From Methylobacterium gregans (GTDB lineage: Bacteria; Pseudomonadota; Alphaproteobacteria; Rhizobiales; Beijerinckiaceae): a DNA stretch of 64,000 nucleotides. The DNA lies in NCBI RefSeq assembly GCF_022179245.1, contig NZ_BPQM01000059.1:1-64000 (forward strand). Reading direction: 5' to 3'. The position numbers and the translations under genes were made by a program. The notes beneath the pieces were generated by a model that was not told where the DNA came from, did no database searches, and was given only the letters and a program-made list of their open reading frames with translations. Shown one piece after another: positions 8,899 to 18,708 of the stretch. Numbering within the stretch: position 1 is the first letter of the stretch; each line of letters starts with the position of its first letter.

Positions 8899-11118
8899 GT
8901 GATCGATGCGAGGATGCAGATGAGCCCCGGATCTTCTTGGCGGTCCTGGTGGACTTTCGCCTGGGTGGCCGCACGCCGTCCGCGCGTGGTGGGAGCCTTC
9001 TGCCGGCTGGTGCCGTTTCTGGTCTGTCTCACTCTGGACCCCTTCGGGGCCGCGGCGCGGACCATCTTCGTAACACCGACCGGCGCCGGGCCGGGCTACG
9101 GCGCCGACGGTCGCCTGGCCGCCGATCGCACCGAGTCCTTCTCTACGGACACGATGCGGACGGTCCTGCCGGGCGACGTGGTGCAACTACTTCTCGACAC
9201 GCCGGATCCGGCCGCGACGACGGTGTACCGCGCGCACGTTGTCCTCTCCCGGAAGACGAGCCTCGCGCCAGACTCGATCGTGATCCGAGGACTCGGCGCA
9301 CGAACCCGGCTGATCGGCCGAAGCGTCGAGCAGATCCGCGACTGCCCGATGCCGGAAGACGGCACCGAGCGCGCCTGCGGCGATCTCTACGCCGCCCTCG
9401 CGGCCCCCGAGACGCCGGATCTGCTTGCGGCCCTGTTCGGCTCAGCCGCCGCCCGGACCTTGCCGAGCGAGCGCGCGGCTGGAGCCCGGCCCGCCATCCC
9501 GATCGGCAGGACCGGGCGATTGGCCGACGCGGCCTGCCTCGACCTCGATCGGGTTGACGGCGTCGTCGTTGAGGATCTGACTTTCCAGGATTGCTGGCTG
9601 GTGGCCGTGCGCGCCCTCGGCAGTCGACGCGTCACCCTGCGCCGCGTGCTGGTCATCGGCAGCAGCTACGGTCTGGCCGCACGCGGGCGCCCCGGCCAGC
9701 CCGCCGACCACATCACCGTCGAGGATGTGACGTGGGTCCAGGACGTGAGCGGCTACGATGAGGCGAGCCTGAGCCGCGAGGGTCCGTTCCGGTGCCGCGA
9801 CGGCCGCATGACGGCGTTGGGCTGCCCGGGCCTGATGTGGCGGAGCGTTCCCTGGGCCGTCAGCCATCACGGTGTCTACGAGCACTTCAACGGCGCGCTT
9901 CTCGGGGGCGCCGATCTCGAGGGCCCGGTCGTCTTCCGGCGCAATACGGTCCTGTCCGCCTATAACGGGATCCGCCTCAAGGCGAGCGGCTGCGAGGATC
10001 TCCCGGCGTCGAGCCTCTCCCCGGCGACCTGCCCGTACAACGGCGGCCTCTGGATCTCCGAGAACCTGTTCTCGTACGTCCGCGATAACCCGGTCGAGCT
10101 GGAGACCTGGTCCACCGACGCGCATGTGGCCCGCAACCGGATCCACAACGCCCACGCCTGGTTCTCGTTCGACGACATGGGCGGCGGCCCGGTCTACGTC
10201 TACGGCAACCGCGGATGGTTCGACGACATGCCGGCGCTCGCTTGGTCGGGCTCGGCATCCGTGGGCCCTGCCTGCCGCCGCCGGCCCGTCTCGGCTCCGC
10301 CCGATGCGGCAGGCTTCGATCCGGTTCTCGACCGCCGGTTCGACTATCTCAAGGCGCGCTGGCTCCCGGTCGGCGTCGAGGCAATCGATGCCTCCGGCCG
10401 GGTCGACCGGATGGATGTCGAGGAGCAGTCCTGCGCCGCGAGCGTCGCAGGACGCGTCGTCAAGCTGGCGCTGCCGCCGCGTGGCGCGGCCCCGGACACC
10501 TACCGCTACCCGAGGCGCGGACCGATCTACCTCTTCAACAACAGCTGGTACCTGCGCGCGCCGGTCACCGGCATCGGCGCGGCCGCGAACCTCCGGCATT
10601 GGAACAACGCCATCCTGTTCTGCGAGCCGGGCACGCCGGGCTACGCGCCCGAACTCTGCGAGGCGCGCCCCAAGACGTTCGACGCGGCCGCGTGTGGGCG
10701 GGAGTTCGTCCAGGCGGACGGCCTCGGTCGCTTTCCCGGGGCGCGGGGAAGCCTCCCGTTCTTCGATTGCTTCCGATGGCTGCCCGTGGACGAGCGCGGA
10801 CGAGATCTCCTGGATCTTGCCAGCACGTTCGACCACGACATCAGCAGCAACGGCTTCCCGCAAGGTTTCGGCGGCCCGCCGACGTTCGAGCTCCAGGGCC
10901 GGCAGGGCGATCCCGGCTTCCGCGCGCCCGAGCGGGGCGACTTCACCTTGGTGCCCGGTGCGCTGGCACGGACCTCCGCCTGCCGAATCGAGGAGGCCGA
11001 CGATGGACATCTCAACTGCCGGACCACGCCGGCCGACACGGCCTTCGCCGGAGCCGTCGCGCCCGACGGCCGCCTCTACGAGCCCCCGGCCTCGCCTCAC
11101 TTCCAGCCCCCGGACTGA
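8899..11118 (+). CDS. Exported right-handed beta-helix protein, function unknown
   Basis: This large protein of about 739 residues has a hydrophobic N-terminal segment (VVGAFCRLVPFLVCLTL) ending at an AAA-type signal cleavage site. The mature part has repeated short coils typical of pectate-lyase-like parallel beta-helices: VVVEDLTFQDCW, VTLRRVLVIGSSYG, ITVEDVTWVQDVSG, VVFRRNTVLSAYNGI, LWISENLFSYVRDNPVE and AHVARNRIHNAHAW. Such folds are common in polysaccharide lyases, epimerases and surface proteins. No catalytic signature is clear enough to assign an activity. The GTG at 8899 gives the longest form; ATG 8914 or 8920 would also leave a signal peptide. It is the first of five consecutive secreted-protein genes on this strand. 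Confidence 0.75.
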   Translation: MIDARMQMSPGSSWRSWWTFAWVAARRPRVVGAFCRLVPFLVCLTLDPFGAAARTIFVTPTGAGPGYGADGRLAADRTESFSTDTMRTVLPGDVVQLLLDTPDPAATTVYRAHVVLSRKTSLAPDSIVIRGLGARTRLIGRSVEQIRDCPMPEDGTERACGDLYAALAAPETPDLLAALFGSAAARTLPSERAAGARPAIPIGRTGRLADAACLDLDRVDGVVVEDLTFQDCWLVAVRALGSRRVTLRRVLVIGSSYGLAARGRPGQPADHITVEDVTWVQDVSGYDEASLSREGPFRCRDGRMTALGCPGLMWRSVPWAVSHHGVYEHFNGALLGGADLEGPVVFRRNTVLSAYNGIRLKASGCEDLPASSLSPATCPYNGGLWISENLFSYVRDNPVELETWSTDAHVARNRIHNAHAWFSFDDMGGGPVYVYGNRGWFDDMPALAWSGSASVGPACRRRPVSAPPDAAGFDPVLDRRFDYLKARWLPVGVEAIDASGRVDRMDVEEQSCAASVAGRVVKLALPPRGAAPDTYRYPRRGPIYLFNNSWYLRAPVTGIGAAANLRHWNNAILFCEPGTPGYAPELCEARPKTFDAAACGREFVQADGLGRFPGARGSLPFFDCFRWLPVDERGRDLLDLASTFDHDISSNGFPQGFGGPPTFELQGRQGDPGFRAPERGDFTLVPGALARTSACRIEEADDGHLNCRTTPADTAFAGAVAPDGRLYEPPASPHFQPPD

Positions 11119-11191
11119 GTTCTCGGGACGGCAGCCGTCCGGGCTTTGCCCGATGCACGGCCCATTGCCCGACCTTGAGGAGGACACCACG

Positions 11192-11683
11192 ATGGGATCC
11201 GCTCTTCGCCTGGGAGGCCTCGGTCTCGCAGCCTGCATGGTCGGCGTGGGGGCGCCGGCGGCGCACACTACTCCCGCGGGTTTCCAGGGCGCCTGTGTTC
11301 TCGAGGGGCGCGATTGCGGGGACGTCTACGCGTCCGTTGGCAAGGCGACCACGTTCACGAAGCCGACCGACATATTCGCCCCCGCCTTCATCATCTCCGG
11401 CAACCGGCTGAGGACCCCGATGGCGTCGTGCCGCATCAAGGCAGCTCATCCGACCGTGGAATCCAACCGGCGTCGGCTACCAATGCTGCTCGTGAAGGGG
11501 GTGTCGGCGCGGAACAGAGGGACAGACGACTCGCAGCCGCCAGACGACATGGCGGTGTCCCCGCCGATCAAGCGATCGATCGACGTAAGTCCTACGGTCC
11601 CGGTCCTGAAGTTCTCCGACCGGCGGATTGACGACGGAGACGCTCGATGTCGAGATCTGATCGACCGGGCCTCTTCGGGATGA
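11192..11683 (+). CDS. Hypothetical exported protein
   Basis: This protein of 163 residues has a clear signal peptide (LRLGGLGLAACMVGVGAPAA) and an excellent ribosome-binding site, TTGAGGAGGA, about 8 bases before the ATG. The mature part contains three Cys (CVLEGRDCGDVYAS and ASCRIKAA). Its C-terminal half is polar and has no recognisable domain. It lies 73 bp after the beta-helix gene on the same strand and may be cotranscribed. I do not recognise the family. The last 50 residues look less conserved in character, so an ancestral shorter form is possible. Confidence 0.6.
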   Translation: MGSALRLGGLGLAACMVGVGAPAAHTTPAGFQGACVLEGRDCGDVYASVGKATTFTKPTDIFAPAFIISGNRLRTPMASCRIKAAHPTVESNRRRLPMLLVKGVSARNRGTDDSQPPDDMAVSPPIKRSIDVSPTVPVLKFSDRRIDDGDARCRDLIDRASSG

Positions 11684-11717
11684 CGTGCAACTCCGTCCTC
11701 TGCGAAGGGATCGTCTC

Positions 11718-12134
11718 ATGAGAGCGCTGTTGATTGCTTCTGCGGCCTTCGCCGCTCTGATTGTGACCGGCGTCGCCGCCGACGCGCGCGGCTTTCGCGG
11801 CGGCGGTGGCGGTTTTCGAGGCGGCGGCTTCCAGGGCGCCGGCTTCCAGGGCGCCGGCTTCCGGGGTGGTGGGTTCCGGGGTGGTGGGTTCCACGGCGTC
11901 CGGGCGGGCGGATATCGCGGAGTTCGGGCCGGTGGGTATCGCGGCGTGGTGGCGGGCGGCTACCGCGGCGGCTACGGCCGCTACGGCTACGGGTACCGAC
12001 CCTACGGTGTCGGGGTTGCGGCCGCAGGCGTCGGTGCTGCCGCGGCGGCGGCGGGTTACTACGGAGCGACTCGCGGCGGGTGCGGTCCCGACGCCTACTT
12101 CGACAGCTATGCGGGCGTCTGCCGCGCCTATTGA
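11718..12134 (+). CDS. Glycine-rich exported repeat protein
   Basis: This small protein of 138 residues has a signal peptide (MRALLIASAAFAALIVTGVAADA). Tandem Gly-rich repeats follow: GGGF/GAGF units near residues 30-55, coded by 15-bp DNA repeats at about 11830-11890, and GVRAGGYR-type units near 55-80. The chain then passes through a Tyr/Gly stretch and an Ala-rich hydrophobic stretch to a Cys-containing end, GGCGPDAYFDSYAGVC. A similar CGP...YGYC element occurs in the Gly/Tyr-rich protein at 18220-18600. Its role is unknown; surface or envelope localisation is inferred. The ATG at 11718 follows GAAGGGA. Confidence 0.72.
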   Translation: MRALLIASAAFAALIVTGVAADARGFRGGGGGFRGGGFQGAGFQGAGFRGGGFRGGGFHGVRAGGYRGVRAGGYRGVVAGGYRGGYGRYGYGYRPYGVGVAAAGVGAAAAAAGYYGATRGGCGPDAYFDSYAGVCRAY

Positions 12135-12178
12135 GCGGCAACCGTCCGTGGCGCATCCGGCAACGGTCGGAGCATGCC

Positions 12179-12544
12179 ATGACCCGGCTCAGGCGCGCGG
12201 CGTGGCGCGCACTTCTTCTGACGCTGATGACGGCCTGCGCGGCGGCGCAGCCCGTCCGCTCGACGCTCGGCGATCCCGTCGACTCGATGATGCAGATGAG
12301 CGCCGCCTCGCTCATGCCGACGCTGCGCGGGCGCTGGCTCTACACCGACGACGGCAGCCTCGTCGGGCGGGTACGGGAGGTGCGGGTCTCGGAGGCTGGC
12401 AACACCCTCGTGGCCATCGTCGCGCGGCGGCGCTGGCTCGGCGGTGGCGAGATCGCGATACCCGTCCCGACCCTCCGCCAGGAGGGCGCCAGCCTGATGG
12501 TCGCGGGGACGACCCAAACCATACGCGCTCTGCGGTCGCGCTGA
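12179..12544 (+). CDS. Small exported PRC-barrel-like protein
   Basis: This protein of 121 residues has an N-terminal export signal (ALLLTLMTACAAAQP); the Cys could be a lipobox, but the -3 residue is Met, so secretion by signal peptidase I is equally possible. The region GRWLYTDDGSLVGRVREVRV followed by IAIPVPTLRQEG resembles a PRC-barrel fold of the kind found in small envelope proteins. The start is set by GGAG near 12169. It lies between two other secreted-protein genes and probably belongs to the same transcription unit. The function is unknown. Confidence 0.65.
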   Translation: MTRLRRAAWRALLLTLMTACAAAQPVRSTLGDPVDSMMQMSAASLMPTLRGRWLYTDDGSLVGRVREVRVSEAGNTLVAIVARRRWLGGGEIAIPVPTLRQEGASLMVAGTTQTIRALRSR

Positions 12545-12607
12545 AGTCACCATTGCAGGAGCGTGGGGCGAGGGGGGCAGACGGGTCTTCAGATCGAGGG
12601 CACGACG

Positions 12608-13030
12608 ATGACACGCACGCTCGCACTCCCGCTTCTCCTAGTGGTCGGTCTGACCTCGTCGGCCGAGGCGCAGTCCCCCCGTTACGCGCGTGGACCGGCC
12701 TGGCTGATCCACGGCAACTATTGTGGCATGGGCAACAACGCCCCTCTGCCGCCGGTCGACGCGCTGGACGCGGCCTGCGCCCGGCACGATGCCTGCACGC
12801 CCTATGACGGGCTCCCCTCCCAGGCCTGCAACCTGCGGCTCCAGCGGGAGGCGGCGCTCATCGCGCGCGACCCGCGACAGTCCGAAGACGTGCGCTCCAT
12901 GGCCGGCCTGCTCGCCTTCGGGGCTGGGATGATCCCGTTCGACCCGACTGCGCCGACGGCGGTGGCCTACCGCCCGGTTCCTGTTGCGCGGCCCTGGATC
13001 CCTGTGACGGCCTACGGCCGAACCTACTGA
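12608..13030 (+). CDS. Secreted phospholipase A2-like protein
   Basis: This protein of 140 residues has a clean signal peptide (LALPLLLVVGLTSSAEA). It carries a compact phospholipase A2-type active-site pattern, YCGMGNNAPLPPVDALDAAC then ARHDAC, with the His-Asp pair at H60-D61 and the Gly-rich YCGxG calcium-loop-like segment at 38-42. Known secreted PLA2 enzymes use His-Asp to hydrolyse the sn-2 ester of phospholipids. Only some of the usual disulphide cysteines are present. The ATG at 12608 is chosen because it begins the signal peptide. It is the last of the plus-strand exported set and converges with the RND permease. Confidence 0.75.
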   Translation: MTRTLALPLLLVVGLTSSAEAQSPRYARGPAWLIHGNYCGMGNNAPLPPVDALDAACARHDACTPYDGLPSQACNLRLQREAALIARDPRQSEDVRSMAGLLAFGAGMIPFDPTAPTAVAYRPVPVARPWIPVTAYGRTY

Positions 13031-13173
13031 CCGGTCGCTTCGGGCGGGACCGCTCTGGCACGATGCGGCGATCCTGCGGGCTGTCGTCCGTGGTATCGTC
13101 AGTGTACCCAGGCGCCCCCTTCGTGCCGGTCGCCGCCAGCATGGCGGCGGGGACTCGGACCGCGCGGAGCCGG

Positions 13174-16100
13174 TCACTCGGCCGGCAAGTGGCCCGGTCG
13201 GCCTGCCGGCGCGTCCGAGCTCTTCGGCTGTGGGGTGCCCCCGCCACCGAGCAAGCGCCAGGCCCGCTCTCGCAGGCTCTGGAACACCACGTAGAGCGGC
13301 GGGATCACGAAGATCCCGATCAAGGAGGCGGCGATCATGCCGCCGAAGACCGGCGTACCGACGTCGCGCCGGGCGAGCTGCGAGGCGCCGGTGGCGACTA
13401 CGAGCGGCAACAGACCGAGGATGAAGGCGAAGGAGGTCATCATCACGGGCCGAAAACGCAGCCTCGCTCCCTCCGTGGCCGCCTCGCGCAGGGGCACGCC
13501 CCGCTCGCGCTGCTCCTTGGCGAACTCGACGATGAGGATGCCGTTCTTGGCGGCCAGACCGATCAGCACGACCATGCCGATCTGGGCGTAGAGGTCGAGG
13601 GTGAGCCGGCCCCAGGCCATGGCCGCGTAGGCGCCGAGAATGCCGACCGTGACCGAGAGCAGCACCGGCACGGGGATGGTCCAGCTCTCGTAGAGGCCGA
13701 CGAGGAACAGGAATGCGAACAGCACCGCGAAGGCCAGGATGATCGCTGTCTTGCCCTCCGCGCGCTTCTCCTGGAACGCGGTATCGGTCCACTCGCCGCC
13801 GAAGCCTGCGGGCAGCGTCCGGGCCGCCACCGCTTCCATCACGGCCAGCGCCTGGCCCGAGGAGACCCCCGGGGCGGGCGAGCCCTGCAGCGTCACCGCG
13901 CGCAGGTTGTTGTAGCGGATCAGCGCCGGGGGGCCGACCACGATGCGCACCTCCGCGAGGCTGCGCAGCGGCACCATCTGGCCGTCTCGGTTGCGCACGT
14001 TGATGCGGTAGATGTCGTCGATCCGCGCCCGGTCGGCGGCCTCGGCCTGGACCTGGACCTGCCAGGTGCGGCCGAACAGGTTGATGTCGTTGACGTAGTA
14101 GCCGCCGAGCGAGGCCTGGAGCGCCTGGAACACCGCGTCGAGCGACACGCCCAGGATCTGGACCTTGTTGCGGTCGATATCGAGAAAGACCGACGGGTTC
14201 GTGGCCGAGAAGGTGCTGAACACCCGCTCGAGCCGCGGCTCCTGGTTGGCTGCCACGATCAGGCCGCGCAGGACCTGGGCGAGTTCCTTCGGGTCGCCGC
14301 CGCGCAGGTCCTCCAGCACGTAGGCGAAGCCGCCGCCGGTGCCCAGCCCGATGATGGGCGGCGGCGCGAGCGGCACCACGGTGCCGCCCGGGATCTCGCG
14401 AAAGCGCTGGCCGAGGCGCGCGATCAGAGCCGCCGCGCCGTCGCCCGCCCCCTTGCGCTCCTCGAAGGGTTTCAAGGTGACGACCATGAAGGCCGCGTTG
14501 CTCTGCGAGTAGTTGTCGATGAAGTTGAGGCCGATCACCGAGGTGTAGTCGGCCACCGCGTGCTCCTCGCGCAGGATCGCCTCGGCCTTGGCGGTGACCT
14601 CCGCGGTCCGCCCGACCGAGGCGCCCTCGGGCAGCTGCACCACCACGAAGAAGGCGCCCTGGTCGTCCTCCGGCAGGAAGCCGGTCGGTGTGATCTTGGC
14701 GAGCTCGACGGTGCCGTAGGCGGCCGCCCCCGCGAGGACGAGGCCCAGCACCGAGAGCCGGACGATCCGGGCGACCGCCGCGCCGTAGCCGTCGCGCACG
14801 GCGTCGATCGCCCGCATCACGAAGCCCATGAGGCCGCGCCGCGGTCCGTGATGGGGCCGCAGGAGCACGCCGCAGAGAGCGGGCGAGAGGGTCAGCGCGT
14901 TGATGGCCGAGAGGAACATCGAGACCGCGACCGCCACCGCGAACTGCCGAAACAGCTCGCCCGAGATGCCGGGCACGAAGGCCACCGGCACGAAGACCGA
15001 GAGAAGCACCAGGGTGATCGCGATGATCGGCGCGGTGATCTCCGCCATGGCGCGCTTCGTCGCCTCGCGCGGGGACAGCTCCGGATGCTCCTCCATCACG
15101 CGCTCGACGTTCTCGACGACGACGATCGCGTCGTCGACCACGATGCCGATCGCCAGCACCATCGCGAGCAGCGAGACGGAGTTCGCCGAGTAGCCGACCG
15201 CCTTCAGGGCGATGAAGGTGCCGATCAGGCTCACCGGCACGGCGAGCGTCGGGATCAGCGTCGCACGCAAGCTCCCGAGGAACAGGAACACCACGATGAC
15301 GACGAGCACGAAGGCCTCCACGAGGGTCTTCTGCACCTCGTGCACCGTCTCGGTGATGAAGGCGGTGGGGTCGTACGTGACCTTCCATTCGAGGCCCTCG
15401 GGGAAGGCCTTGGCGAGGTCGGCGACGCGCCGCCGGACCTCCGTCAGCGTGGCGATCGCGTTGGCGCCGGGCGCCTGATAAATCGCGATCACGGTGGCCG
15501 GGCTGCCGTTGAGCCGCGTCTCGCGGTCGAGGCTCGCGGCGCTGAGGTCGACCCGGGCGACGTCGCCGAGGCGCAGCAGCGAGCCGTCGGGGTTGGTGCG
15601 CAGCACGATGTTGCGGAACTGCTCGGCCGAGGTCAGCCGCCCCTGCGTCTGGATGTTGAGCTGGAGCTGCTGGTCGTCCGAGATCGGGCGGGCGCCGATT
15701 CGGCCGACCGGAGCTTGCACGTTCTGCGCCTTGATGGCGTCGATCACGTCGCCCGTGGTCAGGTTGAGGCCCGTGAGCTGGTCCGTGCGCACCCAGGCGC
15801 GCATGGCGTAGTCCTGCGGTCCCCACAGGGTCGCGTCGCCGACGCCCGGCGTGCTCTTGATGCGGTCGAGCAGGTTGATCGTCACGTAGTTCGAGATGAA
15901 CAGCGGATCCTGCGTCGACTTCGGCGAGTAGACCGCCAGAACGCCCAGCAGCGCCGAGGACTTCTTCTTGACGGTGACGCCCTGCTTGCGCACGTCCTCG
16001 GGCAGCTTCGCCAGCGCGATCTGAACCCGGTTGTTGACGTTGACGGCGTTGATGTCGGGGTCCGTCCCGAGCTCGAACGAGCCGGTGAGCGTGTAGCTGC

Positions 16101-16359
16101 CGTCATTGCCGCTAACGCTCTTCATATAGATCATCTTGTCGACGCCGACGACCTGCGACTCGATCGGCTGCGCCACCGTCGCTTCCACCACGCCCGCCGC
16201 CGCGCCCGGATAGGTCGTCGTCACGGAGACCTGGGGCGGCACAATGTCGGGGTACTGCGCCACCGGGATGGTGAGGAGCGCGAGCGCTCCCGCGATCGCG
16301 GTGACGATCGCGATCACCACCGAGAGGCGTGGGCGATCGACGAAGACGGCGGATAGCAT
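13174..16359 (-). CDS. RND multidrug efflux permease (HAE1, AcrB-like)
   Basis: This inner-membrane proton/drug antiporter of 1061 residues has a length typical of the HAE1 family. The N-terminus [19 protein letters not shown] is the first transmembrane helix, and [16 protein letters not shown] and [20 protein letters not shown] open the porter domain. The proton-relay Asp pair is visible in [18 protein letters not shown], and the relay Lys in [17 protein letters not shown]. It starts 4 bp after the stop of the upstream adaptor gene on the same strand, so the two are cotranscribed. No TolC-type outer-membrane gene is nearby, so the pump probably uses a channel encoded elsewhere. Its substrates are unknown. 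Confidence 0.95.
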   Translation of the reverse strand: MLSAVFVDRPRLSVVIAIVTAIAGALALLTIPVAQYPDIVPPQVSVTTTYPGAAAGVVEATVAQPIESQVVGVDKMIYMKSVSGNDGSYTLTGSFELGTDPDINAVNVNNRVQIALAKLPEDVRKQGVTVKKKSSALLGVLAVYSPKSTQDPLFISNYVTINLLDRIKSTPGVGDATLWGPQDYAMRAWVRTDQLTGLNLTTGDVIDAIKAQNVQAPVGRIGARPISDDQQLQLNIQTQGRLTSAEQFRNIVLRTNPDGSLLRLGDVARVDLSAASLDRETRLNGSPATVIAIYQAPGANAIATLTEVRRRVADLAKAFPEGLEWKVTYDPTAFITETVHEVQKTLVEAFVLVVIVVFLFLGSLRATLIPTLAVPVSLIGTFIALKAVGYSANSVSLLAMVLAIGIVVDDAIVVVENVERVMEEHPELSPREATKRAMAEITAPIIAITLVLLSVFVPVAFVPGISGELFRQFAVAVAVSMFLSAINALTLSPALCGVLLRPHHGPRRGLMGFVMRAIDAVRDGYGAAVARIVRLSVLGLVLAGAAAYGTVELAKITPTGFLPEDDQGAFFVVVQLPEGASVGRTAEVTAKAEAILREEHAVADYTSVIGLNFIDNYSQSNAAFMVVTLKPFEERKGAGDGAAALIARLGQRFREIPGGTVVPLAPPPIIGLGTGGGFAYVLEDLRGGDPKELAQVLRGLIVAANQEPRLERVFSTFSATNPSVFLDIDRNKVQILGVSLDAVFQALQASLGGYYVNDINLFGRTWQVQVQAEAADRARIDDIYRINVRNRDGQMVPLRSLAEVRIVVGPPALIRYNNLRAVTLQGSPAPGVSSGQALAVMEAVAARTLPAGFGGEWTDTAFQEKRAEGKTAIILAFAVLFAFLFLVGLYESWTIPVPVLLSVTVGILGAYAAMAWGRLTLDLYAQIGMVVLIGLAAKNGILIVEFAKEQRERGVPLREAATEGARLRFRPVMMTSFAFILGLLPLVVATGASQLARRDVGTPVFGGMIAASLIGIFVIPPLYVVFQSLRERAWRLLGGGGTPQPKSSDAPAGRPGHLPAE

Positions 16360-16363
16360 CGGA

Positions 16364-17482
16364 TCAGGTCCTGCTCGCCGCGGGCACGACCGGGCTCGCC
16401 CGGACGGCGATGCCCGGCCGCACCCGCTGGAGCCCGTCGACGATGACGAGCTCGCCGCCCGAGAGGCCCTCGTCGATCACGATGTTGGTCCCGCTCGCGC
16501 CAGCGGCCGGCTTAACGCGCCGGGTCGCCACGCGCCCGTCCTCGACGATGAAGACGTAGACGCCGCCCTGATCAGCGACGAGGGCGGCCTGGGGCACCAC
16601 GACCTTCTCCTCCGGGCTGCCGGTCTGGAGGGCGACCTGCACGAGCTGCCCGTCGCGCAGCTCGCCCGCCGGGTTGGGCAGGCTCGCCCGCACCAGGACC
16701 GTGTCCGTAGTGCGATCGACGCTGATGTTGACGAAGTTGATCCGGCCCACCTCACCGTAGACCGAGCCGTCGGAGAAGCGGATGCGCACGGTGATCCGGC
16801 TGCGGTCGGGCCGGTCGCCGCCCTGCTGGACGCGCAGGAACTCGCGCTGGCTCACAGGGAAGACGACGTATGTCGGATCCTGGCTGACGATGCTCGTGAG
16901 CACGCCGCTGTCGGGGCCGACGACGTTGCCCTTCGTCACACTCGTGCGCCCGATCCGCCCGGCGATCGGCGAGAGGATCCGGGTGTAGCCGAGGTTGATC
17001 TCGGCGGTGCGCAGGTTCGCCTCGTCGCCCATCACCGCGCCCTTGGCCTGGTCGAAGGCGGCGCGCGCCTGGTCGCGCGCGACCACGGTGCCGGCGTTGC
17101 GGTCGAGCAGGTCCTGCGCGCGCTGGAGCTGGATCGCCGCGAGCGCCTGGGCGGCCAGGCTGCGCTCCAGGGCGCCCTTCGCCTGCGTGACGGCCGCCTG
17201 GAACAGGTCGGGCTCGATCCGGTAGAGCGCTGCCCCTTCCTTGACGAGATCGCCCTCCTTGAACTGGACCGCGTCGAGGTAGCCGGTGACGCGGGCGCGC
17301 ACCTCGACCCGGCTCACGGCCTCGACCCGGCCGACAAAGTCGAGGGTCTTGTCGATCTGCGTCCGGCGCGCGGTCACGATTCCGACCGGCAGGGCGCCCC
17401 CAGGCTCCGTCTGCGCGTCCGCGCCCCGAGGCGATGAGACCGCGAGAAGCAGGCCGAGAAGCAGTCCAGGGACTCGGATCAT
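16364..17482 (-). CDS. RND efflux periplasmic adaptor (membrane fusion protein)
   Basis: This AcrA/MexA-like adaptor of 372 residues links the permease to an outer-membrane channel. After a signal peptide ([20 protein letters not shown]) come the barrel-sandwich half [20 protein letters not shown], a coiled-coil hairpin (about 95-160, rich in Ala/Gln/Leu), the second half-motif [20 protein letters not shown] and the beta-barrel region. There is no lipobox Cys, unlike AcrA. The ATG at 17482 is preceded by CGGAGACC, a better start than the upstream in-frame options. It is the first gene of the two-gene efflux operon. Confidence 0.93.
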   Translation of the reverse strand: MIRVPGLLLGLLLAVSSPRGADAQTEPGGALPVGIVTARRTQIDKTLDFVGRVEAVSRVEVRARVTGYLDAVQFKEGDLVKEGAALYRIEPDLFQAAVTQAKGALERSLAAQALAAIQLQRAQDLLDRNAGTVVARDQARAAFDQAKGAVMGDEANLRTAEINLGYTRILSPIAGRIGRTSVTKGNVVGPDSGVLTSIVSQDPTYVVFPVSQREFLRVQQGGDRPDRSRITVRIRFSDGSVYGEVGRINFVNISVDRTTDTVLVRASLPNPAGELRDGQLVQVALQTGSPEEKVVVPQAALVADQGGVYVFIVEDGRVATRRVKPAAGASGTNIVIDEGLSGGELVIVDGLQRVRPGIAVRASPVVPAASRT

Positions 17483-17621
17483 GACGGTCTCCGTCCATCC
17501 GACGGACAGGAAGGCGTCCCATCCTTGCAGGTCACGCTCTGGCGGCTTGATCGAAGGGGACATCGTGCCGCGCGGGGTCAGACACCGCGCCCCAGCCTCA
17601 CGCCCGGCCTCACTCCTCGGC

Positions 17622-18194
17622 TCAGCGGTGCTCACCGCCGCGGCCTGACGGCGACGCGGGCGCCGGCTCGGACAGGATCAGGGCCCGCAACCGCTCGCGG
17701 CCGAGGATGCGGCCGAGTTCCCGGAAGGTGAAGTACGGGACCAGGGCGACCGCCATGATCACGCCTATCGCCGCGTAGCCGCGCATGCCGCCGCCACCGA
17801 TGGCCGGCAGGCTGTCGGCCAGGGAGCGTCCCCGGACGAGTCCGATCGCGGTTTCCTCGATCGCGTAGGCCGCGACGAGGATCAGCGCGAGACCGGCTGA
17901 GCGCGTGACGATCCGGTAGATCGGCGGCCGGCCAGCCCAGCGCGGTAGCACGTCGAGATGCTCCGTGACGAGCACCACCTTAGCCAGGATCCACGCATTC
18001 ACGAAGGCGAGGCCGTAGAAACGGTAGTCGATCCCGTGGCGGGACAGCACGATCCACTCGTGCAGGACGAGGATGCCGAAGACCGTCCAGAGATAGGCGA
18101 AGATCGCCGCCGTGCGCCTGAGCTCGTCCAGCATGCGCCGCCCGAGGCGCGAGGCCCCGGGGCGGTCCGCCCGGGCGGGCGCGGTCCTGTCCAT
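17622..18194 (-). CDS. Multi-pass membrane protein, function unknown
   Basis: This protein of 190 residues has about four hydrophobic helices: IFAYLWTVFGILVLHEWIVL, FVNAWILAKVVLV, LALILVAAYAIEETAIGLV and IGVIMAVALVPYFTF. A short basic N-terminus and a basic cytosolic tail flank them. GGGAGGC lies 6 bases before the ATG at 18194. The repeated aromatic His/Tyr segment LHEWIVLSRHGIDYRFYG is distinctive, but I cannot place it in a family. It is followed 26 bp upstream on the same strand by the Gly/Tyr-rich protein gene, so the two may share a transcript. Confidence 0.7.
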   Translation of the reverse strand: MDRTAPARADRPGASRLGRRMLDELRRTAAIFAYLWTVFGILVLHEWIVLSRHGIDYRFYGLAFVNAWILAKVVLVTEHLDVLPRWAGRPPIYRIVTRSAGLALILVAAYAIEETAIGLVRGRSLADSLPAIGGGGMRGYAAIGVIMAVALVPYFTFRELGRILGRERLRALILSEPAPASPSGRGGEHR

Positions 18195-18219
18195 GGCATG
18201 CCTCCCGGATGAACCCGGT

Positions 18220-18600
18220 CTATCGCCTTCCGCGGAAGCCGCCGCGATAGCCGCCATAAGCGCGTCCGGCGCGAACCCGACCGCCCGAGACGTGCCCGCC
18301 ATAGGCGCGGGCACCATAGGCGCGGCCACCGTAGACGCGGCCCGCATAGACCCGCCGGCCATAGGCACCGCGATAGGCGTAGCCGCCTCGATAGCCGTAG
18401 GCGCCGGAGGGCCGGTAGGTGCCCGGCGCCCCGTAGGCATTCGGTCGGCAGTACCCGTAGGCATTGCGGTGGAAGCCGGGGCCGCAGCATTGCGCGGCCA
18501 GCGCCACCGCGGAGCCGGTCATTCCCCTCTCGATCGGCCCGAAGCCCAGGACGGCACCCAGGATGGTGCCCGCCATCACGATCGGTCTGAAGCGCTTCAT
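18220..18600 (-). CDS. Glycine/tyrosine/arginine-rich exported protein
   Basis: This protein of 126 residues has a long export signal (MAGTILGAVLGFGPIERG then SAVALAAQ). A Cys motif, CCGPGFHRNAYGYC, is followed by a low-complexity tail of YRGGYAYRGAYG-type units that ends in RGGFRGRR. The CGP-to-C element recurs at the C-terminus of the Gly-rich protein at 11718-12134. Such small basic Gly/Tyr proteins are common in Methylobacterium and Bradyrhizobium envelopes, but their role is unknown. The start is preceded by GATGAGACGA. Confidence 0.7.
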   Translation of the reverse strand: MKRFRPIVMAGTILGAVLGFGPIERGMTGSAVALAAQCCGPGFHRNAYGYCRPNAYGAPGTYRPSGAYGYRGGYAYRGAYGRRVYAGRVYGGRAYGARAYGGHVSGGRVRAGRAYGGYRGGFRGRR

Positions 18601-18708
18601 AATCGTCTCATCCTCGTGTCGCCTGCCCCGTCGAACGCCCCCGTACGGGGACGAGTTTGGCCTGGGTCGTCGCTGTGCGCTGCGAACCCGGGATGCATGC
18701 CCTCGCCC

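Noticed and set aside
9442..11268. A 608-codon minus-strand frame across the beta-helix gene
   Set aside because: Its composition is that of antisense GC-rich coding DNA, and no motif is visible. The plus-strand product has a signal peptide and beta-helix coils.
13063..16356. A 1097-codon plus-strand open frame opposite the RND permease
   Set aside because: It is an Arg/Asp/His-rich shadow of the permease on the other strand, has no domain, and the minus-strand reading shows clear RND motifs.
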